From DATKRB01 sp035532415 (GTDB lineage: Bacteria; Actinomycetota; Acidimicrobiia; Acidimicrobiales; RAAP-2): a stretch of DNA of 64,000 nucleotides. Where the stretch lies: the NCBI GenBank assembly GCA_035532415.1, contig DATKRB010000009.1:62001-126000 (forward strand). The letters are read 5' to 3'. A program made the position numbers and the translations under genes. Under the pieces are notes generated by a model. That model did no database searches. It saw nothing but the letters and a program-made list of their open reading frames with translations, and was not told where the DNA came from. Below, piece by piece: positions 9,131 through 17,402 of this stretch; position 1 is the stretch's first letter; each line of letters starts with the position of its first letter.

Positions 9131-10267
9131 TCAGCCCCGCTCGTCGCCGTCTGCCTCCTGCGACGTCCGCACGAGCGCCTCGAGCACCGCTGCCGCCGCG
9201 CCCCCGTCGATGGAGGAGGTCGCCAGGTCCACCCCGGCCCCGAGGTCGCCGGCCCGGCCGGCGACGACCAGCGCAGCCGCCGCGTTCAGGACGCCGATGT
9301 CGCGCCGCGGGCTCCGCTCGCCGTTCAGCACGGCCCGGATGACCCCGGCGTTGAACGCCGCGTCGCCGCCACGCAGATCCTCGAGTGCCGCCTTGTGGAA
9401 CCCGAGCTCGGCCGGGTCGACCCGGTAGGTCCGGACGTCGAACTCGCCCTCGCCGTCCCCGGAGAGGTCGAGCACGGTGGACGCCGAGGTGACGCTGAGC
9501 TCGTCGAGACCGTCGTCCGCGTACACGATCATCGACCGCCGGCTCCCGTTGCCGCCGAGCACGGCCGCCATCTTGGACGCCATGGTCGGATCGCTCACCC
9601 CGACCAGCTGGCGTTGAGCCCTCGCCGGATTGGCCAGCGGGCCGAGGAAGTTGAAGATCGTGGGCACCCCGAGCTCGCGGCGCACCGCCGCCACGAAGCG
9701 CATGGTCGGGTGGAACCGCTGGGCGAAGCAGAAGCCCATCCCGACCTCGACCAGGCATCGGGCCACGCCGCGGGCGCCGAGGTCCACCGCGACCCCGAGC
9801 GCCTCGAGCACGTCGGCCGTCCCCACCGACGACGACGCCGCGCGGTTCCCGTGCTTGCACACCGGCACCCCGGCCCCGGCCACCACGAAGGCGGCGATCG
9901 TCGAGACGTTGATGCTGCGGAGGCGGTCGCCACCGGTCCCCACCACGTCAACCACGTCGGACAGCTCAACCGGCAACGGCAGGGCCACCGCGTGCGACAG
10001 CATGGCGCGGACAAGACCCGTCATCTCCTCGATCGATTCGCCCTTGGCCCGGAGCCCGATCAGGAGGGCGGCGATCTGCGCGGGCGTGGCCTCGCCGGAA
10101 AGGACCTCGCCCAGCACGCAGGCCGCCTCCGCTGCGCTCAGCGACTCCCCGCTCGTGAGCCGACCGAGCACTCCCGGCCAACCCCCGAGGTCGTCGAAGC
10201 CGACCGACGGGTCGGCGCCGCCCGTCCGGTGCGCCGGGGGGGAGGGTGGAGAAGGGTCCAGCGGCAC
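9131..10267 (-). CDS. trpD: anthranilate phosphoribosyltransferase
   Basis: TrpD joins anthranilate to PRPP in tryptophan synthesis. The GTG-started 378-residue protein has the PRPP-binding GTGGD at 110-114, NVSTIAAFVVA, and KHGNRAASSS at 138-147, all hallmarks of the family. The first 25 residues are Pro-rich and unconserved, so the true start may be slightly later. No other trp gene is adjacent, so trpD is dispersed here. Confidence 0.95.
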   Translation of the reverse strand: MPLDPSPPSPPAHRTGGADPSVGFDDLGGWPGVLGRLTSGESLSAAEAACVLGEVLSGEATPAQIAALLIGLRAKGESIEEMTGLVRAMLSHAVALPLPVELSDVVDVVGTGGDRLRSINVSTIAAFVVAGAGVPVCKHGNRAASSSVGTADVLEALGVAVDLGARGVARCLVEVGMGFCFAQRFHPTMRFVAAVRRELGVPTIFNFLGPLANPARAQRQLVGVSDPTMASKMAAVLGGNGSRRSMIVYADDGLDELSVTSASTVLDLSGDGEGEFDVRTYRVDPAELGFHKAALEDLRGGDAAFNAGVIRAVLNGERSPRRDIGVLNAAAALVVAGRAGDLGAGVDLATSSIDGGAAAAVLEALVRTSQEADGDERG

Positions 10268-10329
10268 GCCTGCACGCTATCGGGCACCGCGGCCGGCGCA
10301 GCAGTGCCTGCCCGGCCGCCCCTGGTCGG

Positions 10330-10569
10330 TCAGGCCGACTTGCGGCGCTGGCGAACGATCCGGCGGCGCTCCCGCTCGGTCATCCCGCCCCAGATGCCCT
10401 CGCGCTCACGGTGGGCCAGCGCGTGCTCGAGGCAGGGCTGCCTCACCGGGCACTCGGCGCAGATCGCCTTGCCCTCGGCTGCGTCGGCTTCGTCCTCCGT
10501 GACCGGGAAGAAGACCTCCACATCGAGACCCCGGCAGGCGGCACGCTTGCGCCACGTGGTGGCACTCAT
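10330..10569 (-). CDS. WhiB-family Fe-S transcriptional regulator
   Basis: The 79-residue protein has the four conserved cysteines (12, 37, 40, 46) that ligate a redox-sensitive [4Fe-4S] cluster, the GIWGGMT turn at 58-64 and a basic tail ERRRIVRQRRK for DNA binding. WhiB proteins are confined to Actinobacteria and usually act with the primary sigma factor. The start at 10569 is preferred because AAGGAAG lies about 8 bases upstream; the frame continues to 10656 without family likeness. A good promoter lies about 100 bases upstream, giving a long leader. The WhiB subclass cannot be fixed by eye. Confidence 0.95.
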   Translation of the reverse strand: MSATTWRKRAACRGLDVEVFFPVTEDEADAAEGKAICAECPVRQPCLEHALAHREREGIWGGMTERERRRIVRQRRKSA

Positions 10570-10672
10570 CACAAACACTTCCTTACGGCAGGCACATTGG
10601 TGGGATCCCGCCGCATCGTGCGCGTTGACCCGGAATTGCCCGCGCCCGCGTCCCACGATCGGCAGGACCCCG

Positions 10673-10702
10673 ATTATTGCCCAGGACGGTCGTACCTGTA
10701 AA
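10673..10702 (-). promoter_or_regulatory. predicted promoter of the whiB gene
   Basis: On the minus strand TTTACA (10702-10697) and AATAAT (10678-10673) are separated by 18 bases, close to the housekeeping sigma consensus and conspicuous in this GC-rich DNA. Transcription would begin near 10666, leaving a leader of about 95 bases before the whiB start. Confidence 0.6.
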
Positions 10703-10761
10703 GACCTGACCGGGGCACTGGCCCGCGCACCTCACGAGGGCCGCCACCAGGGAGGGGGGCC

Positions 10762-11382
10762 TCAGCCCAGCGGGATCGCGACCGTCCGGCCGGTGAGGTC
10801 GCCGAGCAGCTCGTCCCGGATGGCGTCGCTCAACGACGTCCGGGCCTGGTACTCGGGATGGTCGACGGCCAGGACCACCGGCACGGTCCCGAACCTGGCC
10901 ACCTCGGGGCCAGAGAACGGGAACCGCACGTAGTGGACGGCCGGCGTCACGAACTCGCGCGTGAGGGCTCGGGCATGTTCGCCCTCGGGCACGCTGCGGA
11001 CCACGGTGGAGGGCCCACCGCGGACCGCGGGCAGCTCGAAGCCGATCGACCGCTCCACGCCGACCAGGGCCGGCAACCAGCGCCGGAGCTCCTCCGGCGT
11101 GGTCAGCTCGATGAACAGCGTCGCCGACAGCTCGCCCGCGGAGGGAAGCAGCCGGTTGTACACGTCGAGCTCCGCGCTGATCCCCTCGTCGGTGACGATC
11201 TTCTCCGCCCTGGCCATCTCCTGCACCTGAAACCGGACGGTATCGAAGCACTCGAACACGAGCGTGATGATCGGTCCCAGCGAGATCCGACGGCGCTGCT
11301 TGAGCGCCATGATCTCGTGCAGGTACTCCTCACGGACGCGCTCGTAGGCGCGCACATCGAGGACGTCGTCGAGCGTCAGCAT
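10762..11382 (-). CDS. DUF3501 family protein
   Basis: The 206-residue protein begins MLTLDDVLDVRAYERVREEY, the typical opening of DUF3501, and contains KQRRRISLGPIITLVFE. The biochemical function of the family is unknown. It is commonly encoded beside rubrerythrin, as here: the two genes are 24 bases apart on the same strand with a Fur-family regulator upstream, which suggests a role in peroxide or oxygen defence. Confidence 0.85.
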   Translation of the reverse strand: MLTLDDVLDVRAYERVREEYLHEIMALKQRRRISLGPIITLVFECFDTVRFQVQEMARAEKIVTDEGISAELDVYNRLLPSAGELSATLFIELTTPEELRRWLPALVGVERSIGFELPAVRGGPSTVVRSVPEGEHARALTREFVTPAVHYVRFPFSGPEVARFGTVPVVLAVDHPEYQARTSLSDAIRDELLGDLTGRTVAIPLG

Positions 11383-11406
11383 GTCGGCGGGTGCCGGGGT
11401 CCGGCG

Positions 11407-11826
11407 TCAGGAGACGGACTCGAGGCCCTTCGTGAACCGCCCGGCGTGGGACTTCTCGGCCCGGGCCAGTGTCTCGAGCCACTCGGCGACCTCGTTGAAG
11501 CCCTCGTCGCGCGCCGTCTTGGCGAACCCGGGGTACATCTCCGTGTACTCGTAGGTCTCGCCCTCAATCGCCGACTTGAGGTTGTCCTCGGTCGGACCGA
11601 CGGGAACGCCGGTCACCGGGTCGCCGACCTCCTTCAGGAAGTCGAAATGGCCGAAGGCATGGCCGGTCTCACCCTCGGCGACCGACCGGAAGAGGGCGGC
11701 GACGTCGGGGTAACCCTCGACGTCGGCCTTCTGCGCGAAGTAGAGGTACCGGCGGTTCGCCTGGCTCTCACCGGCGAAGGCCTCCTTGAGGTTCGCCTCG
11801 GTCTTGGATCCCTTCAATGCTGCCAT
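11407..11826 (-). CDS. rubrerythrin-family diiron protein without rubredoxin domain
   Basis: The 139-residue protein is a four-helix ferritin-like domain with the carboxylate/His ligands of a diiron centre: Glu in AGESQANRRYL (about residue 20), EGETGHAFGH, EGETYEYTEMY and a final EKSH. The C-terminal rubredoxin Cys4 domain of classical rubrerythrin is absent, so electrons must come from a separate donor. The family reduces hydrogen peroxide. AGGAAAGG precedes the ATG. It lies between the Fur-like gene and DUF3501 on one strand. Confidence 0.93.
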   Translation of the reverse strand: MAALKGSKTEANLKEAFAGESQANRRYLYFAQKADVEGYPDVAALFRSVAEGETGHAFGHFDFLKEVGDPVTGVPVGPTEDNLKSAIEGETYEYTEMYPGFAKTARDEGFNEVAEWLETLARAEKSHAGRFTKGLESVS

Positions 11827-11880
11827 GTGGACCTTTCCTCTCTGGTGTCGTTGGACTGATCGCTGTAGGGGGTGTGATCT

Positions 11881-12396
11881 CTATCGGGGTGTCGGTCGCG
11901 CGGCGTCGCGGGTCCCGGGACGAGGCGAACCCGGAGGCGTCCCGGGGCTCACCGTTGTCCGGCCGCCCGCCACCGGCCGGAGCCGGCATCCGTCGCACAG
12001 TCCCCGGAACACCACCTCGGTGGACCGTACCTCGTAGCCGTGGTCCCCGCCTCGGGGCACGAGCCCGTCGGGAAGGTCGACGGCGACGTCACGGACCTTG
12101 CCGCAGGATCGGCAGACCAGGTGGTGGTGGGCCGACCCGACGTTCGGATCGAACCGGACCATGCCGGTGCCCAGGTCGAGCGCGGCGATCTCCCCCAGCT
12201 CAACCAGCTCGTGGAGGGTCTGGTAGACAGTCTTGAGCGAGATCGTCTCCATCTCGGCTCGGGCCACCTCGTACACCGACTCGGCCGAGGGATGCGAGAC
12301 GTTGCCCTCGAGCACCCTGAAGACGCATTGGCGCTGCGCCGTCATCTTCCGGCCACTGGCTCGGAACAGGCCGGTCAGCTCGGTGGGGGCTCGCAT
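11881..12396 (-). CDS. Fur-family transcriptional repressor (PerR/Fur-like)
   Basis: The 171-residue protein has an N-terminal winged helix (TAQRQCVFRVLEG and SLKTVYQTLHEL) and a C-terminal dimerisation domain with HHH at 90-92, CxxC at 95/98 and a second CxxC at 134/137 that would hold a structural zinc. Its position upstream of rubrerythrin and DUF3501 favours a PerR-type peroxide sensor over an iron regulator, but the sequence alone cannot decide. The last 30 residues are Pro/Arg-rich and unusual. AT-rich operator-like repeats lie just upstream. Confidence 0.92.
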   Translation of the reverse strand: MRAPTELTGLFRASGRKMTAQRQCVFRVLEGNVSHPSAESVYEVARAEMETISLKTVYQTLHELVELGEIAALDLGTGMVRFDPNVGSAHHHLVCRSCGKVRDVAVDLPDGLVPRGGDHGYEVRSTEVVFRGLCDGCRLRPVAGGRTTVSPGTPPGSPRPGTRDAARPTPR

Positions 12397-12412
12397 CTCG
12401 TGGGCACCTTAT

Positions 12413-12444
12413 CAACATTCATTGTTGTTTGCCAATCATTGTTG
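12413..12444. promoter_or_regulatory. candidate Fur/PerR operator between the Fur-family gene and glpD
   Basis: CAACA (12413-12417) and TGTTG (12423-12427) form an inverted repeat around 5 bases. The 9-mer TCATTGTTG occurs at 12419-12427 and again at 12436-12444, a 17-bp direct repeat. The tract is very AT-rich for this genome and lies 17-48 bases upstream of the Fur-family start, the expected place for autoregulation. It could also affect the divergent glpD operon. Confidence 0.5.
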
Positions 12445-12504
12445 AAATATTCCACCAGCGCCGGCGCCCGAAGGGCAGGAGGTGGCTTGTGGGAGGCTTA
12501 CCCG

Positions 12505-14319
12505 GTGAGCGAAGAGCCGCCTGCGACCGCCGTCGGCTCCGGACGGACGGCAAGGGATTCCCCCGAACCCGCCTCGGCGACCATCCGGGATCGCTTCGAT
12601 CGAGGCCGCGTGCTCGAGCGGCTGGCCGAAGAGCAATTCGACGTCCTGGTGGTCGGCGGCGGGGTCACCGGAGCAGGCGTGGCGCTCGACGCCGCCAGCC
12701 GTGGCCTCCGGACCGCCCTGGTGGAGCGCGGCGACTTCGCCTCGGGCACGTCGTCAAGATCGTCCAAGCTGGTCCACGGGGGGCTCCGCTACCTCCAGCA
12801 GCACGAGATCCGGCTCGTGCACGAGAGCCTGGCCGAACGCCAGCGGCTCCTGCGGAACGCCTCCCACCTCGTCTCGCCCATCCCGTTCCTGATCCCGCTG
12901 TTCGGCCGGAGCGGGGCCGTGGCCAAGGCGGTGGCGCGGTCGTACTCGTCGGCGCTGTGGCTCTACGACCTGACCGGCGGGCTGCGGATCGGCAGCCGGC
13001 ACCGCCGGCTCGCCCGATCCGAGGTGCTGGCCCACTTCCCGCTTCTCCGGGCGGACCGCCTGGTCGCCGGGTTCCTCTACTTGGACGCCCGGGCCGACGA
13101 CGCCCGCTTGACCCTCGCCCTGCTGCGCACCGCTGCGCTCAACCACGGCGCCGCGGTGGCCAACTACACCGCGCTCGAGTCCTTCGTCACCGATCCCTCC
13201 GGCCGGGTCACCGGTGGCGTGGTCCGCCCGGCGATCATGCCGGGGGCCGGCGCCGGCCGGCCCTTCCCCGTCCGGGCCCGCGCCGTGGTCAATGCGACCG
13301 GCGTCTGGGCCGACGATGTCCGGGCGATCGGGGAGGCTGACCACCCCCACTCCATCCGGCCGGCCAAGGGCGTCCACGTCACGGTTCCCGCCGAGCGCCT
13401 GCCGTGTGACGTCGCCGCGGTGATCCCCGTCGGCGCCGACCGGCGGTCGATCTTCGTCGTGCCCTGGCCCGAGGCCGGGCTCGTCTACCTCGGCACCACC
13501 GACACCGCCTACGAGGGACCGCTCGACGATCCGAGGTGCACCCCCGAGGACGTCGATTACCTCCTCCGTGCAGCCAACGGCGTGACCACCGCCGGCCTGA
13601 CCCCCGACGACGTGACCGGCGTGTGGGCCGGTCTTCGCCCGTTGCTGGCACCGGTGGCCGGTCGCAGGGTGACCGAGCGCACGGCGGACCTCTCGAGACG
13701 CCACCAGGTCGTGGTCGGCGAGAACGGGGTCGTCACAGTCACCGGAGGCAAGCTCACCACCTACCGGAAGATGGCCCAGGACGCGGTCGACGAGGTGACC
13801 GGTCTGTTGTCGCCGACCGGCCGCTCGAGGCGGAACCGGTGCGTGACCAAGCACCTCGCCCTGCGCGGCACGTCCGTGCCGGGCGGCACGGTCACGTCGG
13901 ACGGCGCGGTCACGTCGGACGGCGCCGACCCCGTCGGCAGTGCCGTTCGCGCTCACCTCGTCGCCCGTTACGGTCGGGAGTCCGGCGACGTGCTGGCGGT
14001 CGCCGACGGCCGCCCCGAGCTGCTCGAGCCGGTGGTGGAGCACCTCCCCTACCTCGGTGCCGAGATCGTGTACGCGGCGCGGGCGGAGATGGCCCAGACA
14101 TTGGCCGACGTCGCCACACGGCGGACCCGGGCCCTGATCCAACGGGCGGAACCGACCCTCGCCGGGGCGCCGGCCATCGCCGCCCTCCTCGCCCGTGAGC
14201 TGGGCTGGACCGCCGACGAGGAGACGGCCGAGCTCGAGCGGTTCCGGGACGAGGTGACGTCCGAGCTGAAGACCGCGGGCGTGGCCCGGTCCGGTTCGCT
14301 CGGGGGCGCCAGGCAATGA
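12505..14319 (+). CDS. glpD: FAD-dependent glycerol-3-phosphate dehydrogenase
   Basis: This 604-residue membrane-associated flavoprotein oxidises glycerol-3-phosphate to DHAP and passes electrons to quinone. The Rossmann FAD motif VVGGGVTGAGVALDA covers residues 49-63 and is followed by the GlpD signature SSKLVHGGLRYLQ. Later motifs include RPAKGVHVTVP and VTGGKLTTYRKM. The GTG at 12505 is chosen because GGGAGG lies 8 bases upstream; the open frame back to 12040 runs through the Fur-family gene. Its stop overlaps the next gene by ATGA, so the three-gene operon is translationally coupled. Confidence 0.93.
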   Translation: MSEEPPATAVGSGRTARDSPEPASATIRDRFDRGRVLERLAEEQFDVLVVGGGVTGAGVALDAASRGLRTALVERGDFASGTSSRSSKLVHGGLRYLQQHEIRLVHESLAERQRLLRNASHLVSPIPFLIPLFGRSGAVAKAVARSYSSALWLYDLTGGLRIGSRHRRLARSEVLAHFPLLRADRLVAGFLYLDARADDARLTLALLRTAALNHGAAVANYTALESFVTDPSGRVTGGVVRPAIMPGAGAGRPFPVRARAVVNATGVWADDVRAIGEADHPHSIRPAKGVHVTVPAERLPCDVAAVIPVGADRRSIFVVPWPEAGLVYLGTTDTAYEGPLDDPRCTPEDVDYLLRAANGVTTAGLTPDDVTGVWAGLRPLLAPVAGRRVTERTADLSRRHQVVVGENGVVTVTGGKLTTYRKMAQDAVDEVTGLLSPTGRSRRNRCVTKHLALRGTSVPGGTVTSDGAVTSDGADPVGSAVRAHLVARYGRESGDVLAVADGRPELLEPVVEHLPYLGAEIVYAARAEMAQTLADVATRRTRALIQRAEPTLAGAPAIAALLARELGWTADEETAELERFRDEVTSELKTAGVARSGSLGGARQ

Positions 14320-15881
14320 CCCGGGGCCCCGTGGCGGTGACCCCGGTCGATGCCCCGCCGGACCGGGTGACCGAGCGACTGGGCGGGCGCCGGGTGCCCG
14401 TCCCCGCCGCCCTGCTCGCCGAGATCGCCGGGGGCGGGGCCGAGGTGCTGACCGACGAGGAGAGCCGGATCGAGACCGGCCGCGACTGGTGGCCCCTCGG
14501 CATCGCCTGGGCCGCCCGGGGTCAGGTCCCGGCCCGGGCGGCGGCCGTGGTCCGCCCGAGCTCCACCGACCAGGTGGCGCACACCCTGGCCTCGTGCTCG
14601 TCTGCCGGGGTCCCGGTCACCCCGATGGCCGGTCGCAGTGGGGTCTGCGGGGGCGCCGTTCCGATCTTCGGCGGGATCGCCCTCGACCTGACCGGACTGA
14701 CCGGACCGATGATGGTGGACGAGACCTCACTGATCGCCGACGTGCCGGCAGGAGTGTTCGGGCCCGACCTCGAGTCCGAGCTCCGCTCCCGCGGGACCGG
14801 GTACACGTTGGGGCACTGGCCCCAGTCGATGGAGCTCTCGACCGTCGGGGGATGGCTCGCCTGCCGGGGCGCCGGGCAGCTCTCCACCCGGTACGGGAAG
14901 ATCGAGGACATGGTGGTCGGGCTCGAGGTGGTGCTGGCGGACGGTCGGGTGGTGCACACCGAGGGACGCGGACCGCGGGCGGCGACCGGCCCGAACCTCA
15001 CCCAGGTCTTCCTCGGCTGCGAGGGGACCCTCGGGGTGATCACCAAGGCCCGGCTCCGCCTCAACGTCCTGCCGCCGGCCAGTGGGCGACGGGCGTTCGG
15101 GTTCCGGACGTTCTCCGCGGGGCTCGAGGCGTGCCGACGGATCCTGCGCCGGGGAGCCACGCCCGCGGTGCTCCGGCTGTACGACGAGGTCGAGTCGGAG
15201 CGGAATTTCGGGTTGGCCGGCGTCTGCGCGCTCGTCGTCCTCGACGAGGCGGACCCCGGTCTGCTGGCCGCAACGCTCGAGGTGGTCGACGAGGAGTGCG
15301 CCCGGGACGGTCGGGACCCCGGGAGCGGGCGAACGGGGGACGGAGCGGCGGAGCGGCTCGGCGACGGCATCGTCGACCACTGGCTGGCCCACCGCAACGA
15401 CGTCTCGGCCCTCGTCCCGCTCTGGCGTGCCGGCGTCGTCGTCGACACGGTGGAGGTGTCGGGGCGATGGGCGGTGCTCGGCCGGATGGCCGACCACGTC
15501 CTGACCGAGCTGCGGGCGATCGGTGGGACCATCGTGGCGTCGGTCCACCAGTCCCACGCCTACCCCGACGGAGCCTGCCTCTACTTCACGTTCGCGGGCC
15601 GGGATCCCGCCGGGCCCGAACCGGGGTCTGGCCCGCTGGCCTGGCAGGAGGCGTACTACCGGCGGGCCTGGGACACCGTGATGGCTGCCGCCGAGACCCA
15701 CGGGGCGGCGATCAGCCATCACCACGGCATCGGCCTCAACCGGGCCCGCTTCATGGCCGGGTCCCTCGGGAGCGAGCTCGCCGTCCTCGGCGCCTTGAAG
15801 CGGGCGCTCGACCCGGCCGGGATCCTCAATCCCGGAAAGCTGGGTCTGCCCACCGAGCTGGGCGAGGCCCCGTGGCCGTGA
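14316..15881 (+). CDS. FAD-binding oxidase, alkyl-dihydroxyacetone-phosphate synthase-like
   Basis: The 521-residue protein has a PCMH-type FAD domain: VVRPSSTDQV, PMAGRSGVCGG in the pyrophosphate-binding loop, and STVGGWLACRGAGQLSTRYG. A C-terminal SHHHGIGLNRARF lies near residue 467; the HHH-containing motif is characteristic of alkylglycerone-phosphate synthase. That enzyme replaces the acyl chain of acyl-DHAP with a fatty alcohol in ether-lipid synthesis. Bacterial homologues are widespread in actinobacteria and mostly uncharacterised, so a D-lactate-type dehydrogenase remains possible. It lies between GlpD, which makes DHAP, and a GlpK-like kinase. Confidence 0.8.
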   Translation: MTRGPVAVTPVDAPPDRVTERLGGRRVPVPAALLAEIAGGGAEVLTDEESRIETGRDWWPLGIAWAARGQVPARAAAVVRPSSTDQVAHTLASCSSAGVPVTPMAGRSGVCGGAVPIFGGIALDLTGLTGPMMVDETSLIADVPAGVFGPDLESELRSRGTGYTLGHWPQSMELSTVGGWLACRGAGQLSTRYGKIEDMVVGLEVVLADGRVVHTEGRGPRAATGPNLTQVFLGCEGTLGVITKARLRLNVLPPASGRRAFGFRTFSAGLEACRRILRRGATPAVLRLYDEVESERNFGLAGVCALVVLDEADPGLLAATLEVVDEECARDGRDPGSGRTGDGAAERLGDGIVDHWLAHRNDVSALVPLWRAGVVVDTVEVSGRWAVLGRMADHVLTELRAIGGTIVASVHQSHAYPDGACLYFTFAGRDPAGPEPGSGPLAWQEAYYRRAWDTVMAAAETHGAAISHHHGIGLNRARFMAGSLGSELAVLGALKRALDPAGILNPGKLGLPTELGEAPWP

Positions 15882-17368
15882 GCGGCGGCGGGAGCGTGCT
15901 CGTCGTCGACGTGGGGACCTCGGGAGTCCGGGCCGCGGTGGTCCGGCCCGACGGCTCGGTGGACCACGTCCGCCACCGCCCGGCCCTTCCGGCCACGCCT
16001 TCGCCCGGGTTGGTGGAGATCGACGCCGCCGGGATCGCCTCCACCGTGCTGGAGCTGGCCCGGGACACCCTGGCGGCCGCTGGGCCCGTGTCGGGCGTGG
16101 GGATCGCCAACCAGCGGGCCACGACGATCGTCTGGGACCGGGCGACCGGCGAACCGGTCGGCCCGGGGATCGGTTGGCAGGACCTCCGCACGGTCGGCAC
16201 CTGCCTGGCCATGCGGGCCGACGGTTTCCGCTTCCCCCCCAACGCCTCGGCCACCAAGCTGGCGGCCATCCTCGACACCGTCGATCCCGATCGCTCCCGA
16301 TCCGGGGAGGAGCTGTGCTTCGGGACCGTCGACACCTGGGTCGCCTGGACCCTCTCCGGGGGGCCCGCGGGTGGCGCGCTCCACGTGACCGACGCGACCA
16401 ACGCCGCGGTCACGTGGATGCTCCGGCCCGACTCCTTGGAGTGGGACGAGCGGGTGCTGGCCGCGTTGGGCATCCCCGCCGGGATGCTTCCCGAGGTCGT
16501 CGACTCGACGGGCGCCGTGGGGGAGGCGGTGGCGCTGCCCGGGTCGCCGGCGATCTGCGGGATCGCCGGCGACCAGCAGGCATCCCTCATCGGCCAGGGA
16601 TGCACCCGGCCCGGCCTCGCCAAGGCGACGTTCGGGACCGGTGGCATGCTCGACCTCTGTACCGGCACCACCGGGCCCGACGGCTTCGACCGCGACGTCG
16701 GCGGCACCTTCCCCATCGTCGCCTGGCGGCGGGACAAGTCCCCCGTCTGGGGCGTTGAGGCCATGATGCTCTCGGCCGGGAGTTGTGTCGAGTGGCTCCG
16801 CGACGATCTCGGGGTCCTGTCGAGCTCCGACGAGTCCGCCGCCGTCGCCGCGTCCTGCGCCGACACGGGTGACCTCTGGTTCGTCCCCGCTCTCCTCGGG
16901 CTGGGCACGCCGGTCTGGGACTTCGGTGCCCGTGGGGCGCTCGTCGGGATCACCAGGGGGACCGGGCGGCCCGAGCTCGTCCGGGCGGTCCTCGAGGGGG
17001 TGGCCCACCGGGGAGCCGATCTGTTGGCGGCGGCCGAGCTCGACAGTGGCCTGAGCGTCGGGGCACTGCGGGTCGATGGGGGCATGTCGACCAACCCGGT
17101 GTTCATTCAGGCGCTGGCCGACGCGACCGGCCGGCCCGTGGAGGTGTCCTCGGAACGGGAGGCGACCACCGTGGGCGCCGGCTACCTCGCCGGCATGGCC
17201 ACGGGGACATGGCGGGACCCCGACGACGTCGCCGCCGCGTACCGGCCGGCGCGGACGATCGAGCCGCAGCTCGACCCCGCTGTGGTCGAACGTCGCCGGG
17301 AGCGGTGGGCGGACGCGCGCCGGCGGGCCGAGCGCACGATCCCCGAGCTGTCCGAGATCGACCTGTGA
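15878..17368 (+). CDS. FGGY-family carbohydrate kinase, GlpK-like with altered substrate pocket
   Basis: The 496-residue protein has the glycerol-kinase architecture: DVGTSGVRAAVV at the N-terminal ATP site, GIANQRATTIVWD (75-87), GTVDTWVAWTL, GIAGDQQASLIGQG and the FGGY C-terminal VDGGMSTN. Where E. coli GlpK has Arg83-Glu84 this protein has Arg80-Ala81, and the PYFSGTK segment that supplies Tyr135 reads PNASATK. Two glycerol-contacting residues are therefore missing, while the GDQQA Asp is kept, so the substrate may not be glycerol. The GTG at 15878 overlaps the previous stop (GTGA); GTG 15872 is also possible. Confidence 0.82.
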   Translation: MSGGGSVLVVDVGTSGVRAAVVRPDGSVDHVRHRPALPATPSPGLVEIDAAGIASTVLELARDTLAAAGPVSGVGIANQRATTIVWDRATGEPVGPGIGWQDLRTVGTCLAMRADGFRFPPNASATKLAAILDTVDPDRSRSGEELCFGTVDTWVAWTLSGGPAGGALHVTDATNAAVTWMLRPDSLEWDERVLAALGIPAGMLPEVVDSTGAVGEAVALPGSPAICGIAGDQQASLIGQGCTRPGLAKATFGTGGMLDLCTGTTGPDGFDRDVGGTFPIVAWRRDKSPVWGVEAMMLSAGSCVEWLRDDLGVLSSSDESAAVAASCADTGDLWFVPALLGLGTPVWDFGARGALVGITRGTGRPELVRAVLEGVAHRGADLLAAAELDSGLSVGALRVDGGMSTNPVFIQALADATGRPVEVSSEREATTVGAGYLAGMATGTWRDPDDVAAAYRPARTIEPQLDPAVVERRRERWADARRRAERTIPELSEIDL

Positions 17369-17402
17369 CCCGCCGGTACCCGGCGACGAGCCGGAAAGGA
17401 CG

